Notes: generated by a model not told the origin, from the letters alone. A stretch of DNA of 64,000 nt from Abyssicoccus albus (GCF_003815035.1 NZ_RKRK01000004.1:1-64000), one strand, 5' to 3'. Shown: positions 1 to 10,143, counted from the first letter of the stretch. Made by a program: numbers and translations.

Positions 1-97
1 CTTCTCTTCATCCCTTTAGGGAATGACTCTTCTATCGGAATTAACGTTGACTTTCTTGATTTAGTTTTCAATGTTCTATTTTGTCTCACAAGAATTA
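1..97 (-). other. probable rRNA operon leader, gene off the left edge
   Basis: Read on the minus strand, this stretch has the words ACATTGAAAACT and GTCAACGTTAATTCC, which resemble the leader and spacer sequence found around staphylococcal rRNA genes. It lies directly downstream of two good minus-strand promoters and contains no open reading frame. I infer that a 16S rRNA gene starts just left of base 1 and is transcribed leftwards. The 16S sequence itself is not in the window. Confidence 0.55.
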
Positions 98-126
98 ATT
101 ATACAGAAATCAAAATTGTTTTTCAA
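98..126 (-). promoter_or_regulatory. promoter P2 of putative rRNA operon
   Basis: On the minus strand there is a -35 box TTGAAA (121-126), exactly 17 bases, then a consensus -10 box TATAAT (98-103). The position just upstream of the rRNA-like leader suggests the proximal promoter of a tandem rRNA pair. Confidence 0.6.
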
Positions 127-211
127 GTGTTAATTTTGTTTTTTAAAAATTAATTTCATCAAATGTAATCTTTGTCCTTTATTTGATGATTCCTTTGTGA
201 GTGCATAAATT

Positions 212-240
212 ATTTTACACGATATCGCCATTGTCTTCAA
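212..240 (-). promoter_or_regulatory. promoter P1 of putative rRNA operon
   Basis: On the minus strand TTGAAG (235-240) is followed after 17 bases by TAAAAT (212-217). Two strong promoters about 115 bases apart in the same direction are typical of rRNA operons in Firmicutes. The stretch from here to the ygzB start (241-448) is AT-rich and holds no gene; the rightward ygzB promoter must lie in it but I cannot single it out. Confidence 0.5.
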
Positions 241-448
241 GACCTAATTTACATTTAATTAATATTTTTAATTTCAATGTTTCGTCTCAAATTAGCGACT
301 TAATTAATATATCAAATATTCTAATCCTGGTCAATCATTTGTTTAATATTTATTTACTTTATATATATGTGTATTGATTTTATTTATTGATTCATTGTCA
401 ATTCAAATTAACTTTAGTATTCTTATCTTATTAACTAGAGGTGATTAT

Positions 449-832
449 ATGAAGAAAAATAGTAAAATTAATAGAATAAGAGGTTGGGCATTAGCGTTAG
501 TCTTTATTGGTATGATAATAATGTACATTGGTGTCTTCTTCAGACAATATCCCATTGTATTTTCAATCTTTTTGATTATCGGTTTTATTCCTATTATTTT
601 GAGCTTTATTGTCTACTTTTGGATTGGTATGTTAAGTACTAAAACGATACAAGTTAAATGTCCACACTGTGAACACTATACAAAAATGCTTGGACGTGCA
701 GATATATGTTCAAATTGTAATGAAGCTATCACAATTGATCCAGAGCTTGACGGTAAGGAATTCAATGAAGATTACAACAATAGAAGAAAGCGTGAAAAAT
801 TACTTCAAGAAGATGAAAATAAAATCAATTAA
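449..832 (+). CDS. ygzB: YgzB-like membrane zinc-ribbon protein (UPF0295)
   Basis: A 127-residue protein of the UPF0295/DUF2614 family. Two hydrophobic helices occupy about residues 12-32 and 39-62. They are followed by a soluble tail with paired cysteines, CPHC and CSNC, which form a probable zinc ribbon. The family signature YFWIGMLSTK is present, as in B. subtilis YgzB. The open frame extends further upstream, but I choose the ATG at 449 because AGAGGTGA sits just before it and family members start with this lysine-rich stretch. It is convergent with perR, as in Bacillus. Molecular function is unknown. Confidence 0.9.
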   Translation: MKKNSKINRIRGWALALVFIGMIIMYIGVFFRQYPIVFSIFLIIGFIPIILSFIVYFWIGMLSTKTIQVKCPHCEHYTKMLGRADICSNCNEAITIDPELDGKEFNEDYNNRRKREKLLQEDENKIN

Positions 833-866
833 AAAAACTGTTCCAATTAATTGGAACAGTTTTTTT
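831..866. terminator. bidirectional terminator between ygzB and perR
   Basis: A perfect 11-bp stem, CTGTTCCAATT with AATTGGAACAG, is flanked by A7 and T7, so it can end both convergent genes. Confidence 0.9.
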
Positions 867-1317
867 AAGATTTACTAGTATTCTCTGCACATTCTGGACA
901 CAGTCCATAAACTTCCATTCTGTGATGTGTAATATCAAAATTAGTCACATGTTTTGCAAGTGTTTCTACTTCATTCAATGCTGGATAATTAAAGTCTGTA
1001 ATTTTACCACACTCAGTACAAATAACGTGATAATGAGCTGATGTAATAAAATCGAATCTGCTCGATGCATCACCGTATGGCAATTCATTAACTAACCCAG
1101 TATCTTTAAATAATCTTAAATTATTATATATAGTTGCGACACTAATATTCGGGAACTCATCGACGAGTGCTTTATAAATATCATCTGCTGTCGGATGATC
1201 ATCAGATTTAATCATGTAATTTAATACCGCTTGTCTTTGCGGCGTTATTCTGACACCTGTTTCACGTAACTTGTGAATCGATTCTTTCAAAATATCATGT
1301 TCAGTCGTGTGATGCAT
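865..1317 (-). CDS. perR: peroxide-responsive repressor PerR
   Basis: A Fur-family metalloregulator of 150 residues that represses peroxide-defence genes until its bound iron drives oxidation of its metal-binding histidines. The N-terminal half is a winged helix (about residues 10-85). The C-terminal dimerisation half has the metal-sensing FDF...AHYH segment and two CxxC zinc motifs (CTEC and CPEC). Similarity to B. subtilis PerR is clear along the whole length, including the [13 protein letters not shown] tail. A minus-strand promoter is visible: TTGACA at 1381-1386 and TAAAAT at 1357-1362, 18 bases apart. I saw no convincing Per box overlapping it. The neighbour bcp encodes a peroxidase, which fits the role. 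Confidence 0.95.
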   Translation of the reverse strand: MHHTTEHDILKESIHKLRETGVRITPQRQAVLNYMIKSDDHPTADDIYKALVDEFPNISVATIYNNLRLFKDTGLVNELPYGDASSRFDFITSAHYHVICTECGKITDFNYPALNEVETLAKHVTNFDITHHRMEVYGLCPECAENTSKS

Positions 1318-1356
1318 TGAACATTCACCTCACTTCGTATCAATTTCAATAGTACT

Positions 1357-1386
1357 ATTTTAATCTTTATTAAATTTCATTGTCAA
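1357..1386 (-). promoter_or_regulatory. perR promoter
   Basis: A minus-strand TTGACA (1381-1386) and TAAAAT (1357-1362) are separated by 18 bases, about 40 bases upstream of the perR start codon. Confidence 0.55.
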
Positions 1387-1399
1387 TCATAAAAATTAA

Positions 1400-1852
1400 T
1401 TATGCTTGTGCTATTTTAATTGCTTCAACGACTTCATCCATATGATTTTTAACTTTAACTTGGTCAAAACGTTTAACAATTTCATTCTGTTCATCTAATA
1501 TGAACGTTGTTCTAACAATTCCTTTTGATTCTTTACCGAATACCTTCTTCAATTTATACACGTCTAATTGTTCCGACAATTGATAGTCTTCATCGACTAA
1601 TAGTGAAAAGTTTAAATCATGTTTATTGATGAAGTTTGTATGCTTTTTAGCACTATCACCAGATATACCGTATACTTCTGCATTTAAAGATTTTAATGTA
1701 TCTTTTATGTCTCTAAACATACATGCCTGTTGAGTACATGTCGGTGTATTATCTCTCGGATAAAAAAATAAAACTGTATACTGTCCTAATAAATCATTGT
1801 GCGAAACAATTTCATTATTTTCATTCATAAGTTCAAACTTTGGAAATTTCAT
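1400..1852 (-). CDS. bcp: thiol peroxidase, Bcp/PrxQ type
   Basis: A 150-residue thioredoxin-fold peroxiredoxin that reduces hydrogen peroxide and organic hydroperoxides in the cytosol. The active site reads YPRDNTPTCTQQACMF, with the peroxidatic cysteine at residue 39 and a second cysteine at 44. This is the usual Bcp/PrxQ spacing for an intramolecular disulfide. Length is normal for the family. It lies directly upstream of perR in the same direction, with its own short gap, and is divergent from gsaB. Regulation by PerR is plausible from position but no operator was recognised. Confidence 0.92.
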   Translation of the reverse strand: MKFPKFELMNENNEIVSHNDLLGQYTVLFFYPRDNTPTCTQQACMFRDIKDTLKSLNAEVYGISGDSAKKHTNFINKHDLNFSLLVDEDYQLSEQLDVYKLKKVFGKESKGIVRTTFILDEQNEIVKRFDQVKVKNHMDEVVEAIKIAQA

Positions 1853-1944
1853 AATTCAATCACTCCAGTTATTATTCATACTGTGACTATTTTAACATAA
1901 TTTGATAAGATGATTGTATCTTATGATTTGAAAGGATGATATCA

Positions 1945-3240
1945 ATGGATTTCTCTAAATCAGAATCACTAAAAAATATTAGTGAACAACATATATTAGG
2001 TGGTGTTAATTCACCATCAAGATCATACAAAGCAGTAGGAGGTGGTGCTCCAATTGTGATGGAACGAGGTAAAGGATCTAAGTTTTATGATGTGGATGGA
2101 AATGAGTACATCGATTATCTTGCGGCTTATGGACCAATTATTACTGGACACGCGCATCCTCATATTACAGAAGCAATAAAAAATGCTGCAGAAGATGGTA
2201 TTTTATACGGTACATCGACAACACATGAAATTAAATTTGCTCAAATGTTACAAGATGCAATTCCTTCACTAGAACGTGTACGTTTCGTTAATTCAGGGAC
2301 TGAAGCTGTTATGACGACGATTCGTATTGCAAGAGCGTATACGAAACGAAATAAAATTATAAAATTCGAAGGGTGTTATCACGGTCATTCCGACTTAGTA
2401 CTTGTTGCAGCTGGTAGTGGTCCATCACAACTTGGAACACCTGATTCTGCTGGTGTTCCAATCGGTGTTGCGCAAGATGTCATTACTGTTCCGTTCAATG
2501 ATATAGATCAATTAACAGAAGCGATTGAACACTTCGGTGATGAAATCGCTGCAGTCCTTGTTGAACCGATTGTTGGGAACTTCGGAATAGTGGAACCTTA
2601 TGAAGGATTTCTTGAGCAAGTGAATGAAATTGCTCATCGTAATAATTCTTTAGTAATCTACGACGAAGTCATTACTGCGTTTAGATTTATGTATGGTGGA
2701 GCGCAAAACTTATTAAATGTACAACCAGACTTAACGGCAATGGGTAAAATTATTGGCGGAGGAACGCCAATCGGTGCTTACGGCGGTCGACTTGATATTA
2801 TGGAACATGTCGCACCCCTTGGACCTGCATACCAAGCAGGCACAATGGCGGGAAATCCACTATCGATTCGTACAGGCATTGCTTGTCTTGAAGTATTGAA
2901 AGAAGACGGCGTATATGAACGATTAGAAAAACTCGGTCAACGTTTGGAAGAAGGAATTCAACAAGGTATTGATCAATACGGTATTAAAGCAAATATCAAT
3001 CGACTTGTCGGGGCATTGACGATTTATTTCACTGAGGAAAAAGTTACTCAATATTCTCATGCTGAATCTTCTAACGCTGAACAATTCAGTGAATTCTTTA
3101 ATTTATTACTGAGAGAAGGGATTCACCTAGCACCAAGTAAATATGAAGCTTGGTTTATTACGACTGAACATACAGAAGAGGATATCGAAAAAACGATTAA
3201 AGCAGTGCATCGTGTATTTGAAAAAATGTCATCGAAATAA
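1945..3240 (+). CDS. gsaB: glutamate-1-semialdehyde 2,1-aminomutase (second type)
   Basis: A PLP-dependent class III aminotransferase of about 431 residues that converts glutamate-1-semialdehyde to 5-aminolevulinate, the haem precursor. Motifs seen: the [15 protein letters not shown] phosphate-binding segment, the [10 protein letters not shown] aspartate, and the catalytic lysine in [16 protein letters not shown]. Staphylococci carry one copy in the hem operon and a second (gsaB/hemL2) beside bcp and perR; this position matches the second. An ATG at 1936 is also in frame, but AAAGGATGA lies directly against it, so I choose the ATG at 1945. It stands alone and ends at strong terminators. Confidence 0.93.
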   Translation: MDFSKSESLKNISEQHILGGVNSPSRSYKAVGGGAPIVMERGKGSKFYDVDGNEYIDYLAAYGPIITGHAHPHITEAIKNAAEDGILYGTSTTHEIKFAQMLQDAIPSLERVRFVNSGTEAVMTTIRIARAYTKRNKIIKFEGCYHGHSDLVLVAAGSGPSQLGTPDSAGVPIGVAQDVITVPFNDIDQLTEAIEHFGDEIAAVLVEPIVGNFGIVEPYEGFLEQVNEIAHRNNSLVIYDEVITAFRFMYGGAQNLLNVQPDLTAMGKIIGGGTPIGAYGGRLDIMEHVAPLGPAYQAGTMAGNPLSIRTGIACLEVLKEDGVYERLEKLGQRLEEGIQQGIDQYGIKANINRLVGALTIYFTEEKVTQYSHAESSNAEQFSEFFNLLLREGIHLAPSKYEAWFITTEHTEEDIEKTIKAVHRVFEKMSSK

Positions 3241-3245
3241 ATTTT

Positions 3246-3289
3246 ATTCCATCAACAAATTTACTAATTTTGTTGATGGAATTTTTTTA
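3246..3289 (+). terminator. gsaB terminator
   Basis: A 14-bp stem, ATTCCATCAACAAA with TTTGTTGATGGAAT, is followed by T7, five bases after the gsaB stop. Confidence 0.9.
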
Positions 3290-3296
3290 TCGTCTT

Positions 3297-3335
3297 ATTC
3301 CATCTACAACTTCAACGATTTTGTTGACGGAATTT
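3297..3335 (+). terminator. second, diverged copy of the gsaB terminator
   Basis: ATTCCATCTACAAC and GTTGACGGAAT repeat the preceding hairpin with a few changes, followed by a weaker T-rich tail. It looks like a local duplication acting as a back-up terminator. Confidence 0.6.
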
Positions 3336-3368
3336 CTCTTCAAACAAAATAGCGATGAACACAATCGT

Positions 3369-4010
3369 TCATCGCCATACATCTTCCACGATATCTCTCT
3401 TTCGTCGTTTCGAAACACTATAATGACCTTTCACAGTAAATCGGTATAGATATTCTTTCGCTGTTTCTTTCGTGTCAATGCCAATTCGCTTTGACGCTTC
3501 AATTGATTTCGGTGTTTTACCATCCGACAACCAAAGCACGTCTGAATTAATCAATGTTCCATTATGTTCATCACGCTTCACGCCTAAACATTGCGTCACT
3601 TTGCCCGGACCTGTTGCTAAATCACTTCGTCCACGGCGTGATTTCATCGTGTCAATGCCGTGATTTGGTTCAATCGCACGAATTAATACTCCTTCTGGGA
3701 CGCCATCACATTGTGTGACAACATTCATACAGTGCTGTCCATGCATTGAATAAATGTAAAAGTGTCCTGCTTCGTTGAAAATCTCATTATTCTTTTTATT
3801 TCTACCGACAAAACCGTGAGCCGCTTCATCATTATGTCCTAAATAAGCTTCAACTTCAGTAATGTAACCTGATGTATGAACACCATCAATAACACTGTGC
3901 ACTTCCTTACCGAGCAATGACTTAGCAACATCTAATGTATCTTGATATAAATTAAGATTCAGTGCGTTGTCTAATTGTTTGCCACAACTTCGCTTTGTAT
4001 TCATAACCAT
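3369..4010 (-). CDS. 3-methyladenine DNA glycosylase (AAG/MPG family)
   Basis: A monofunctional alkyl-base glycosylase of about 213 residues that removes 3-methyladenine and related lesions. Family motifs run through the protein: VAKSLLGKEV, ITEVEAYLGHNDEAAH with the catalytic glutamate, YSMHGQHCMNVV, PEGVLIRAIEP and GPGKVTQ. Several in-frame starts exist; the ATG at 4010 has GGGGAAG six bases upstream and gives a length near the staphylococcal homologue. It overlaps the 3' end of the preceding glutamate-synthase-like gene by about 59 bases in another frame, so the two are probably translationally coupled. Confidence 0.88.
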   Translation of the reverse strand: MVMNTKRSCGKQLDNALNLNLYQDTLDVAKSLLGKEVHSVIDGVHTSGYITEVEAYLGHNDEAAHGFVGRNKKNNEIFNEAGHFYIYSMHGQHCMNVVTQCDGVPEGVLIRAIEPNHGIDTMKSRRGRSDLATGPGKVTQCLGVKRDEHNGTLINSDVLWLSDGKTPKSIEASKRIGIDTKETAKEYLYRFTVKGHYSVSKRRKRDIVEDVWR

Positions 4011-5559
4011 TTGCCACTTCCCCGTATTCATTGCGGTATGCGATATGACTTGCATTGATTTGAGTCGGCGTTGTTACTCCAACCGCTGCACTAACATTGT
4101 ACAATCCTTCACTTAAAGCGATTAAATAATTCGTCACACGATACCTTTTCTCTTCAATCACAAGTCCTCGTTCTAACTTAGGGTTTGTTGTTGCTACGCC
4201 TACTGGACATTCATTCGTATGACATTGCAATGCCATAATACATCCGACACTCATCATCATACTTCTCGCAACTTGTATTAAATCGGCTCCAAGTCCTAAC
4301 GCTATAGCTACTTTATCTGGAGTAATCAACTTTCCTGATGATATGATCTTCGTTCGTTCTCGTAAGCCATAATGTGTCAACATCATATCAACAATAGGTA
4401 ATGCTGTTAATATCGGTAATCCAACACTATCTTCTAACTCTTGATAACTTGCCCCAGTTCCCCCTTCACCTCCATCAATTGAGATAAAGTCCGGTACAAT
4501 ATTGGTTTCCTTCATTGCTTGAACTAGCTGCTTTATATCATCAATATTGCCGACAACGATTTTGAATCCAACTGGTTTTTGACCGAGTTCTCTTAATTTC
4601 TGAACAAAGTATAGCAATTCATGACTATTATCAATGAATTCAAAGCGATTCGGTGAGTTAATTGTTTTGAACGGTTCAACGTTACGTATTTCAGCAATTT
4701 CTTCTGTCACTTTTTCACCTTCAACATGTCCGCCACGTGTTTTTGCACCTTGACCAAGCTTCAATTCAACAGCTTTGACGTTGTTTAATGCAACCTTCTT
4801 TTTATATAGTTCCTCACTAAACGTTCCATCTAAATTACGAACACCAAATAAACCTGGTCCAATTTGGAAAATTAAATCTGCTTCACCGTGCAAGTGATGT
4901 GGCGAAATACCACCTTCACCTGTGTTCATCCAGCTTCCTTTCGCATCGTGAATACCAATGGATAAAGTCTTGATTGCATTTTTACCTAATGCCCCATAAC
5001 TCATTGCCGATTGTCCGATGAGACGTTGGAATGTGTGCGGATATTGTAAATCTTGACCGATCGTCACACCTTGTTCTTTCGGTATCAAATAAGGATCTAC
5101 TGTCTTCTTTTCTTGGTGTTCTTTACGTGTAAAAATCGTATCTTCTTCAACCTCATAGATTTGAGTATGAATCTGTTCAGATTGATCGACATCAATTTCT
5201 GTACTTTGAAGTGGAAACATTGAATTATTAATATAAAATCCAGGCTGAGTAAAGTCACGCTGAGAACCAAATCCACCGATACGTGATTTATATTTACCTG
5301 CCAATACAACTGCCAAATAATCTTTTCTTGAGAATGGTCGTCCTTCATTGTCATTATGGAATAAATATTGTCTAATTTCTGGTCCGATTTTTTCTAAGAA
5401 ATATCTTACCCGACCAAGCACCGGGAAATTTCTAAGAACACTATGCTGGTTTTGACCTGCATCCTTAAATCTAAAAAATAAAAAAGTCAATATAAGAAGT
5501 AGTATTATACTGATGATCAACACATTTGCAATAATTGCAACCCATGTTAGAAACGTCAT
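3952..5559 (-). CDS. FMN-binding glutamate synthase-like protein, membrane-anchored
   Basis: A 535-residue protein with one N-terminal membrane helix (about residues 5-28) followed by the FMN/(3Fe-4S) synthase domain of glutamate synthase. Seen: the glycine-rich FISIDGGEGGTGAS segment, the ADLIQVARS flavin-binding strand, and the cluster motif CIMALQCHTNECPVG with C-x5-C-x4-C spacing. It lacks the glutamine amidotransferase and C-terminal GXGXG domains of GltB, as do similar stand-alone proteins in staphylococci and archaea. The family may transfer ammonia or act on another substrate; its true reaction is not established. Confidence 0.85.
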   Translation of the reverse strand: MTFLTWVAIIANVLIISIILLLILTFLFFRFKDAGQNQHSVLRNFPVLGRVRYFLEKIGPEIRQYLFHNDNEGRPFSRKDYLAVVLAGKYKSRIGGFGSQRDFTQPGFYINNSMFPLQSTEIDVDQSEQIHTQIYEVEEDTIFTRKEHQEKKTVDPYLIPKEQGVTIGQDLQYPHTFQRLIGQSAMSYGALGKNAIKTLSIGIHDAKGSWMNTGEGGISPHHLHGEADLIFQIGPGLFGVRNLDGTFSEELYKKKVALNNVKAVELKLGQGAKTRGGHVEGEKVTEEIAEIRNVEPFKTINSPNRFEFIDNSHELLYFVQKLRELGQKPVGFKIVVGNIDDIKQLVQAMKETNIVPDFISIDGGEGGTGASYQELEDSVGLPILTALPIVDMMLTHYGLRERTKIISSGKLITPDKVAIALGLGADLIQVARSMMMSVGCIMALQCHTNECPVGVATTNPKLERGLVIEEKRYRVTNYLIALSEGLYNVSAAVGVTTPTQINASHIAYRNEYGEVANGYEYKAKLWQTIRQRTES

Positions 5560-5665
5560 AATTCGTTACCCCCAAATCATTAAATTCAACATTGCACAGT
5601 TAAACTCAATTAAATATTAACACAATTAAAAATTTTATCCATGAAAATTTTTAAAGCGCATACAT

Positions 5666-7402
5666 TTATAAATCTTGGATTGAATATAAGTCATAATAAT
5701 ACTGTTTAGCTGCCATTAATGTTTGATGATTTCCTGTCTCGACAACTTCTCCATCTTTCAATACGACAATTTTATCCGCATGAGTGATGGTTGATAAGCG
5801 ATGGGCAACAATAATGGTCGTTCTGTCTTTTGATAAAGTCTCTAACGTTTCTTGGATAATTGATTCACTTTCTAAGTCAAGCGCACTTGTTGCTTCATCC
5901 AATATGAGGATTGGAGGGTTTTTAAGAAACACTCGTGCAATTGCAATACGCTGCTTCTGGCCACCAGATAGTTTCACCCCACGTTCACCGACTTGTGTAT
6001 CATAACCTTGTGGTAAGTTCATAATAAAGTCGTGCGCATTGGCTTGTTTTGCCGCTTCAATGACCTCGCCATCTGTTGCATTAGGCAATCCTAACAAAAT
6101 ATTCTCCTTAATCGTGTCACTGAATAAAACGTTATCCTGCATGACCATTCCGATTTGATCGCGGAGAGATTTAACCGTCACATCAGTAATTTTATAATCA
6201 TCTATCTCAATAGACCCAGTCGTCACGTCGAAAAATCTTGGAATTAATGATATTAAAGTTGATTTACCTCCACCACTCATTCCAACGAATGCAACCGTTT
6301 CACCAGCTTGGATATCTAAGTTAATATCTCTTAACACATATGAATCATCATCATGATATTTAAACGTCACATCATTAAATCGAACATGACCATTTGATGC
6401 AGGTAATGGTATTGCATTCGGCTTATCTTCAATGTCATATTCCTCGTCAAATAGTTGGAACACACGGTCCATCGATGCAATACTTTGTGTAAGCATTGTT
6501 GAAGAACTTACTAGCCGTCTAAGTGGTCCGTATAAACGTTCCATATAGGCTACAAATGCTGCCAAAACACCTACTGTCAAGTTTCCTTGAATGACACTCA
6601 TCGCACCGAAACCAATTACTAATAAAGGCCCAATATCAGTAATCGTATTCACAACCCCGAAGCTCAATGCATTCCACTTCGCATGGTCTGTTGCTTTATT
6701 TAAAAATTCTTTATTCTCTACTCCAAAACGTTTTGATTCATTAGATTCTATAGCAAAGCTTTTAACAATTGTCATTCCTTGAATTCTCTCATGTAAAAAT
6801 GCTTGGACATCAGCAAGTGCTGCCGAGCGATTTCGTGTTAATTTACGCAATCTTCCAAAGAAAAACCACACACTTAATATGTAGAATGGGAAAATAATCA
6901 TCGAAACTAACGTCAACTTTACATCCATCGTAAACATAATTGATAATGCAATGATAATCGTCACAAGGTCTAACCATACATTCATTAACCCAGTAATAAC
7001 AAACGTTTTCGTCTGCTCAACATCATTAATGACCCGACTAATAATCTCACCGACTTTACGATCAGCATAAAACCTCACTGACAATGCTTGGAGGTGATCA
7101 AATAGTTTGTCTCGAATATCATACAATATTTTGTTCCCTGTCCATTGCGCTAAATACTGCCTGAAATATTCAATCGGTGGTCTCACAACGACAAAGATAA
7201 ACATAAATACTCCAAGCATCATGAATAACTGATTAATTTTTTCATTTACGGTTAACGCATCGTTGATGATAATGTCATCAATAACATATTTAATTAAAAG
7301 TGGTATAAGTAACGGAATACCGAACTTAAATATACCAATGATAATCGTTAACACAACAAGTAACCAATATGGTTTCACGAATTGCATATATCTTTTAATC
7401 AT
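5666..7402 (-). CDS. multidrug ABC exporter, Sav1866 orthologue
   Basis: A 578-residue half-transporter, exactly the length of S. aureus Sav1866 and very close to it throughout, including the opening MIKRY-QFVKPY and [17 protein letters not shown] segments. Six membrane helices lie in residues 1-320, followed by a nucleotide-binding domain with Walker [10 protein letters not shown], signature LSGGQKQR, Walker [13 protein letters not shown] and the switch histidine in VAHRLST. It should work as a homodimer that exports amphipathic drugs or lipids from the membrane using ATP. It lies downstream of ntdP but is separated from it by a hairpin. Confidence 0.95.
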   Translation of the reverse strand: MIKRYMQFVKPYWLLVVLTIIIGIFKFGIPLLIPLLIKYVIDDIIINDALTVNEKINQLFMMLGVFMFIFVVVRPPIEYFRQYLAQWTGNKILYDIRDKLFDHLQALSVRFYADRKVGEIISRVINDVEQTKTFVITGLMNVWLDLVTIIIALSIMFTMDVKLTLVSMIIFPFYILSVWFFFGRLRKLTRNRSAALADVQAFLHERIQGMTIVKSFAIESNESKRFGVENKEFLNKATDHAKWNALSFGVVNTITDIGPLLVIGFGAMSVIQGNLTVGVLAAFVAYMERLYGPLRRLVSSSTMLTQSIASMDRVFQLFDEEYDIEDKPNAIPLPASNGHVRFNDVTFKYHDDDSYVLRDINLDIQAGETVAFVGMSGGGKSTLISLIPRFFDVTTGSIEIDDYKITDVTVKSLRDQIGMVMQDNVLFSDTIKENILLGLPNATDGEVIEAAKQANAHDFIMNLPQGYDTQVGERGVKLSGGQKQRIAIARVFLKNPPILILDEATSALDLESESIIQETLETLSKDRTTIIVAHRLSTITHADKIVVLKDGEVVETGNHQTLMAAKQYYYDLYSIQDL

Positions 7403-7426
7403 AATCTATACTCCTCTATATAAAAT

Positions 7427-7453
7427 AAACATCAACAAAAAAAGTTGATGTTT
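7427..7453 (-). terminator. hairpin at the end of ntdP
   Basis: A 10-bp stem, AAACATCAAC with GTTGATGTTT, overlaps the ntdP stop codon and runs into ATTTTAT on the minus strand. It is a modest terminator, so some read-through into the exporter gene is likely. Confidence 0.6.
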
Positions 7454-8000
7454 ACCGTAATTGTTTTGTTTTAATATCGATAAATTTGTTGTGCCATACT
7501 TTTATAAAGTCAGGGGCAAATGGTCCTTTCTTCTCTTCAATCCAAGATTGGAGAATATCGACATTTTTGCGAACGACATAATCGATGTCATCAGAATATC
7601 TCATCCGCTGCTTGTGCAACTTATATTCATCCTCATCGAGTAAATGATACTTACCATCCGGATATACTTTAATGTCGAGATCATAGTCTATATACTTAAT
7701 TGCTTCACCATCATAAATAAACGGCGAACTTAAATTACAGTAATAATAAACACCATCATCTCTAAACATACAAATGACATTAAACCAGTATTCACTATGG
7801 AAATATACGATTGCTGGTTCTCTGGTCACCCAAGTCCTTCGATCACTTTCCGTGACAAGTGTATGGTCATTTCCTCCGATGATAATATTATCATCACCAT
7901 ATAAAATTAACGTTTCACTCCATACACGATGAATATGACCGTTATGTTTATAACTTTGTATTCGTAGGGTCTCACCTTCTATTAAATTAACGTCCTCCAT
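7452..8000 (-). CDS. ntdP: nucleoside tri-/diphosphate phosphatase NtdP (DUF402)
   Basis: A 182-residue DUF402 protein almost superimposable on S. aureus Sa1684, a metal-dependent nucleoside tri- and diphosphatase linked to virulence. Conserved blocks are [57 protein letters not shown] and DEDEYKLH, which carry the acidic metal ligands. The ATG at 8000 gives the usual length. It sits between mutY and the Sav1866 gene, the same neighbourhood as in S. aureus. Confidence 0.93.
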   Translation of the reverse strand: MEDVNLIEGETLRIQSYKHNGHIHRVWSETLILYGDDNIIIGGNDHTLVTESDRRTWVTREPAIVYFHSEYWFNVICMFRDDGVYYYCNLSSPFIYDGEAIKYIDYDLDIKVYPDGKYHLLDEDEYKLHKQRMRYSDDIDYVVRKNVDILQSWIEEKKGPFAPDFIKVWHNKFIDIKTKQLR

Positions 8001-8061
8001 GTCATCACACTTTCTTCATCTATATCATTAATATACAAATTATATCATACGTACTCATGAT

Positions 8062-9090
8062 TTAAGAATTGTTCTGTTCAAATGCTTCTTTGATTTTTTT
8101 CATACTCACACTCATTGGGTAGTTGTGTTTTTCATCAAGGACAATATGTTTCGAACCATCTGTTAAACATATGCCATAATGAACGGTTAAATGCCATACT
8201 TTATGAGTAAATATATGTTCTATTTCATGAACTGCTTTATCATAAATATGAATTCTTTCATTGATATGTTGTTCCACATGTTCTTCATCATAATAATCGA
8301 ACATCGGAAATTGATACATATTTCTTAGTAGACCTGTCTTTGGACGTTGTTCAATAATTAACTCATCTTGTTTTGTTTTAATGACGAACACGTCATAATA
8401 TTCATGCTGTTTTTTAGTCTTTTTCTTTTTCACAGGAAACTCATCAACACGATATGTTTCATACGCTTCGCAATGTTGTTGAACTGGACATTGTTCACAT
8501 TTTGGTGCCTTCGGAGTACAAACTGTTGCACCAAGTTCCATTAAAGATTGATTAAAATCTCCTGCTTCAAGAGGGATCAATGTTTCAACTCTATCCTTGA
8601 TATACTTCTTTCCTTTAGATGATACAACTTCATAAGGTTTACAATCGAGCCTAGAAAAAACTCGTACTACATTCCCGTCAACTGCCGGTAGTAATTGATT
8701 AAAGGCGATACTCATCACAGCGCCTTCTGTATAATCACCGACGCCTTTCAGTTGTCGAAATTGATTTGCATTATGAGGTACTTCACCACCATATACTGAT
8801 TGAACTTCTTTAATCGCATCATGGAAGTGCTCTATTCGACGGTAATAACCTAACCCTTCAAAATACGGATACACTTCTTCAATCGGTGCATTAGCCAACG
8901 TTTCAATGGTTGGAAATTTATGAATAAATGCATTATAATAAGGTATCACAGTTGATACTTGAGTTTGTTGTAACATCATTTCACTCAACCAAATATAATA
9001 AGGATTTGACGTATGTCTCCACGGCAAATCTCGTTTGTTTACTTCATACCAATTCAGTAAATTATTCGCATATTGACTTTCATTATACAT
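8062..9090 (-). CDS. mutY: adenine DNA glycosylase MutY
   Basis: A 342-residue helix-hairpin-helix glycosylase that removes adenine mispaired with 8-oxoguanine. Seen in order: WLSEMMLQQTQVSTVIPYY with the catalytic glutamate, the hairpin segment LKGVGDYTEGAV, the catalytic aspartate in VDGNVVRVFSR, the 4Fe-4S ligands in CTPKAPKCEQCPVQQHC (C-x6-C-x2-C-x5-C), and a C-terminal NUDIX-like domain that reads 8-oxoG. It is divergent from yfhP with only 30 bases between start codons, as in B. subtilis. Confidence 0.95.
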   Translation of the reverse strand: MYNESQYANNLLNWYEVNKRDLPWRHTSNPYYIWLSEMMLQQTQVSTVIPYYNAFIHKFPTIETLANAPIEEVYPYFEGLGYYRRIEHFHDAIKEVQSVYGGEVPHNANQFRQLKGVGDYTEGAVMSIAFNQLLPAVDGNVVRVFSRLDCKPYEVVSSKGKKYIKDRVETLIPLEAGDFNQSLMELGATVCTPKAPKCEQCPVQQHCEAYETYRVDEFPVKKKKTKKQHEYYDVFVIKTKQDELIIEQRPKTGLLRNMYQFPMFDYYDEEHVEQHINERIHIYDKAVHEIEHIFTHKVWHLTVHYGICLTDGSKHIVLDEKHNYPMSVSMKKIKEAFEQNNS

Positions 9091-9120
9091 ATTGTCACCT
9101 CATATAAGGAGTTGGATAGA

Positions 9121-10089
9121 ATGGATACATTGACTCATACATGTATGGGTGTAGGTCTAGTTGCTTTCGGTACAATCGACCCATCGATACAAAGTACATC
9201 ATTACCATTCATTATTACTGCAATTACCGCTTCACAAATACCAGATATTGATACTGTGCTTAAATTAACAGGTAACGCTAATTATATTACACATCATCGT
9301 GGATTTACACATAGTTTACCAATGCAATTAATATGGCCAATTTTAATTACTGCATTAATTTATTTAATCTTTAAAGATATCAATATATTGCACTACTACT
9401 TGTTTGCTCAACTCGGCGTGAGTCTTCATATCTTTGTAGATATTTTTAACGCATATGGTACCCAGGCTTTAAGGCCATTTAGCAATCAATGGATTCAACT
9501 TGCTGTCATAAATACGATTGATTACTTCATCTTATTCATGCATGGCATTGGTTTTATATTATGGTATTTCATCGGTCACGGATTTATCATTTTTACAATC
9601 ATATATATAATTCTAATTTTATATTATATAAGTCGCTTTTATTATCAATATACAATTAAGAAATATATCCATCATTTTATCGATTCAGAAACAATCGAAC
9701 AATATTTTATCGCACCAACAATGCGGTATAAAGTATGGCGTATTGCCATTCGAACATCTGAATATGATTACGTTGGAAGAGCACATGGGTTAACGATTAA
9801 CTTTTACGACAAATTCAAAAGAAAAGAACCATTCAACTTCGAAAAATATCCTGAAATCAAACACGATAAAAATGTACGTGCCTTTATTCATTTTAGTCCA
9901 TTTTATCGCTATGAATGGGATTATGCTCGAAATGAATTGCGATTCATAGACTTAAGATACCTTGAGAAAGGACATTATCCATTTGTCGCCATCGTTAAAT
10001 ATGATGATCAATTTAATGTACCAAGCTCATATACTGGATGGGTTTTTTCTGAAGATAAATTACAACAAAAAGTCCCAATTCAAAATTAA
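9121..10089 (+). CDS. yfhP: YfhP-like membrane metal-dependent hydrolase
   Basis: A 322-residue member of the DUF457/YdjM family. The N-terminus MDTLTHTCMGVGL and the motifs SQIPDID and HHRGFTHS carry the His/Asp residues typical of the family. Four or five hydrophobic helices follow within residues 60-180, and a soluble C-terminal half follows those. Upstream in-frame codons exist, but TAAGGAG precedes the ATG at 9121 and family members begin MDT-TH. Its pairing with mutY is shared with Bacillus. The substrate is unknown. Confidence 0.85.
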   Translation: MDTLTHTCMGVGLVAFGTIDPSIQSTSLPFIITAITASQIPDIDTVLKLTGNANYITHHRGFTHSLPMQLIWPILITALIYLIFKDINILHYYLFAQLGVSLHIFVDIFNAYGTQALRPFSNQWIQLAVINTIDYFILFMHGIGFILWYFIGHGFIIFTIIYIILILYYISRFYYQYTIKKYIHHFIDSETIEQYFIAPTMRYKVWRIAIRTSEYDYVGRAHGLTINFYDKFKRKEPFNFEKYPEIKHDKNVRAFIHFSPFYRYEWDYARNELRFIDLRYLEKGHYPFVAIVKYDDQFNVPSSYTGWVFSEDKLQQKVPIQN

Positions 10090-10106
10090 TCATAATACTT
10101 CATTGG

Positions 10107-10143
10107 AAAGAGCCTAAATCAACGTTGATTTAGGCTCTTTATT
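10107..10143. terminator. terminator after yfhP
   Basis: A near-perfect 17-bp stem, AAAGAGCCTAAATCAAC with its complement, ends in TTT and lies between convergent genes. Confidence 0.85.

Noticed and set aside
5666-7402. Lipid A flippase MsbA
   Set aside because: The protein is almost identical in plan and length to Sav1866, and the organism is Gram-positive.
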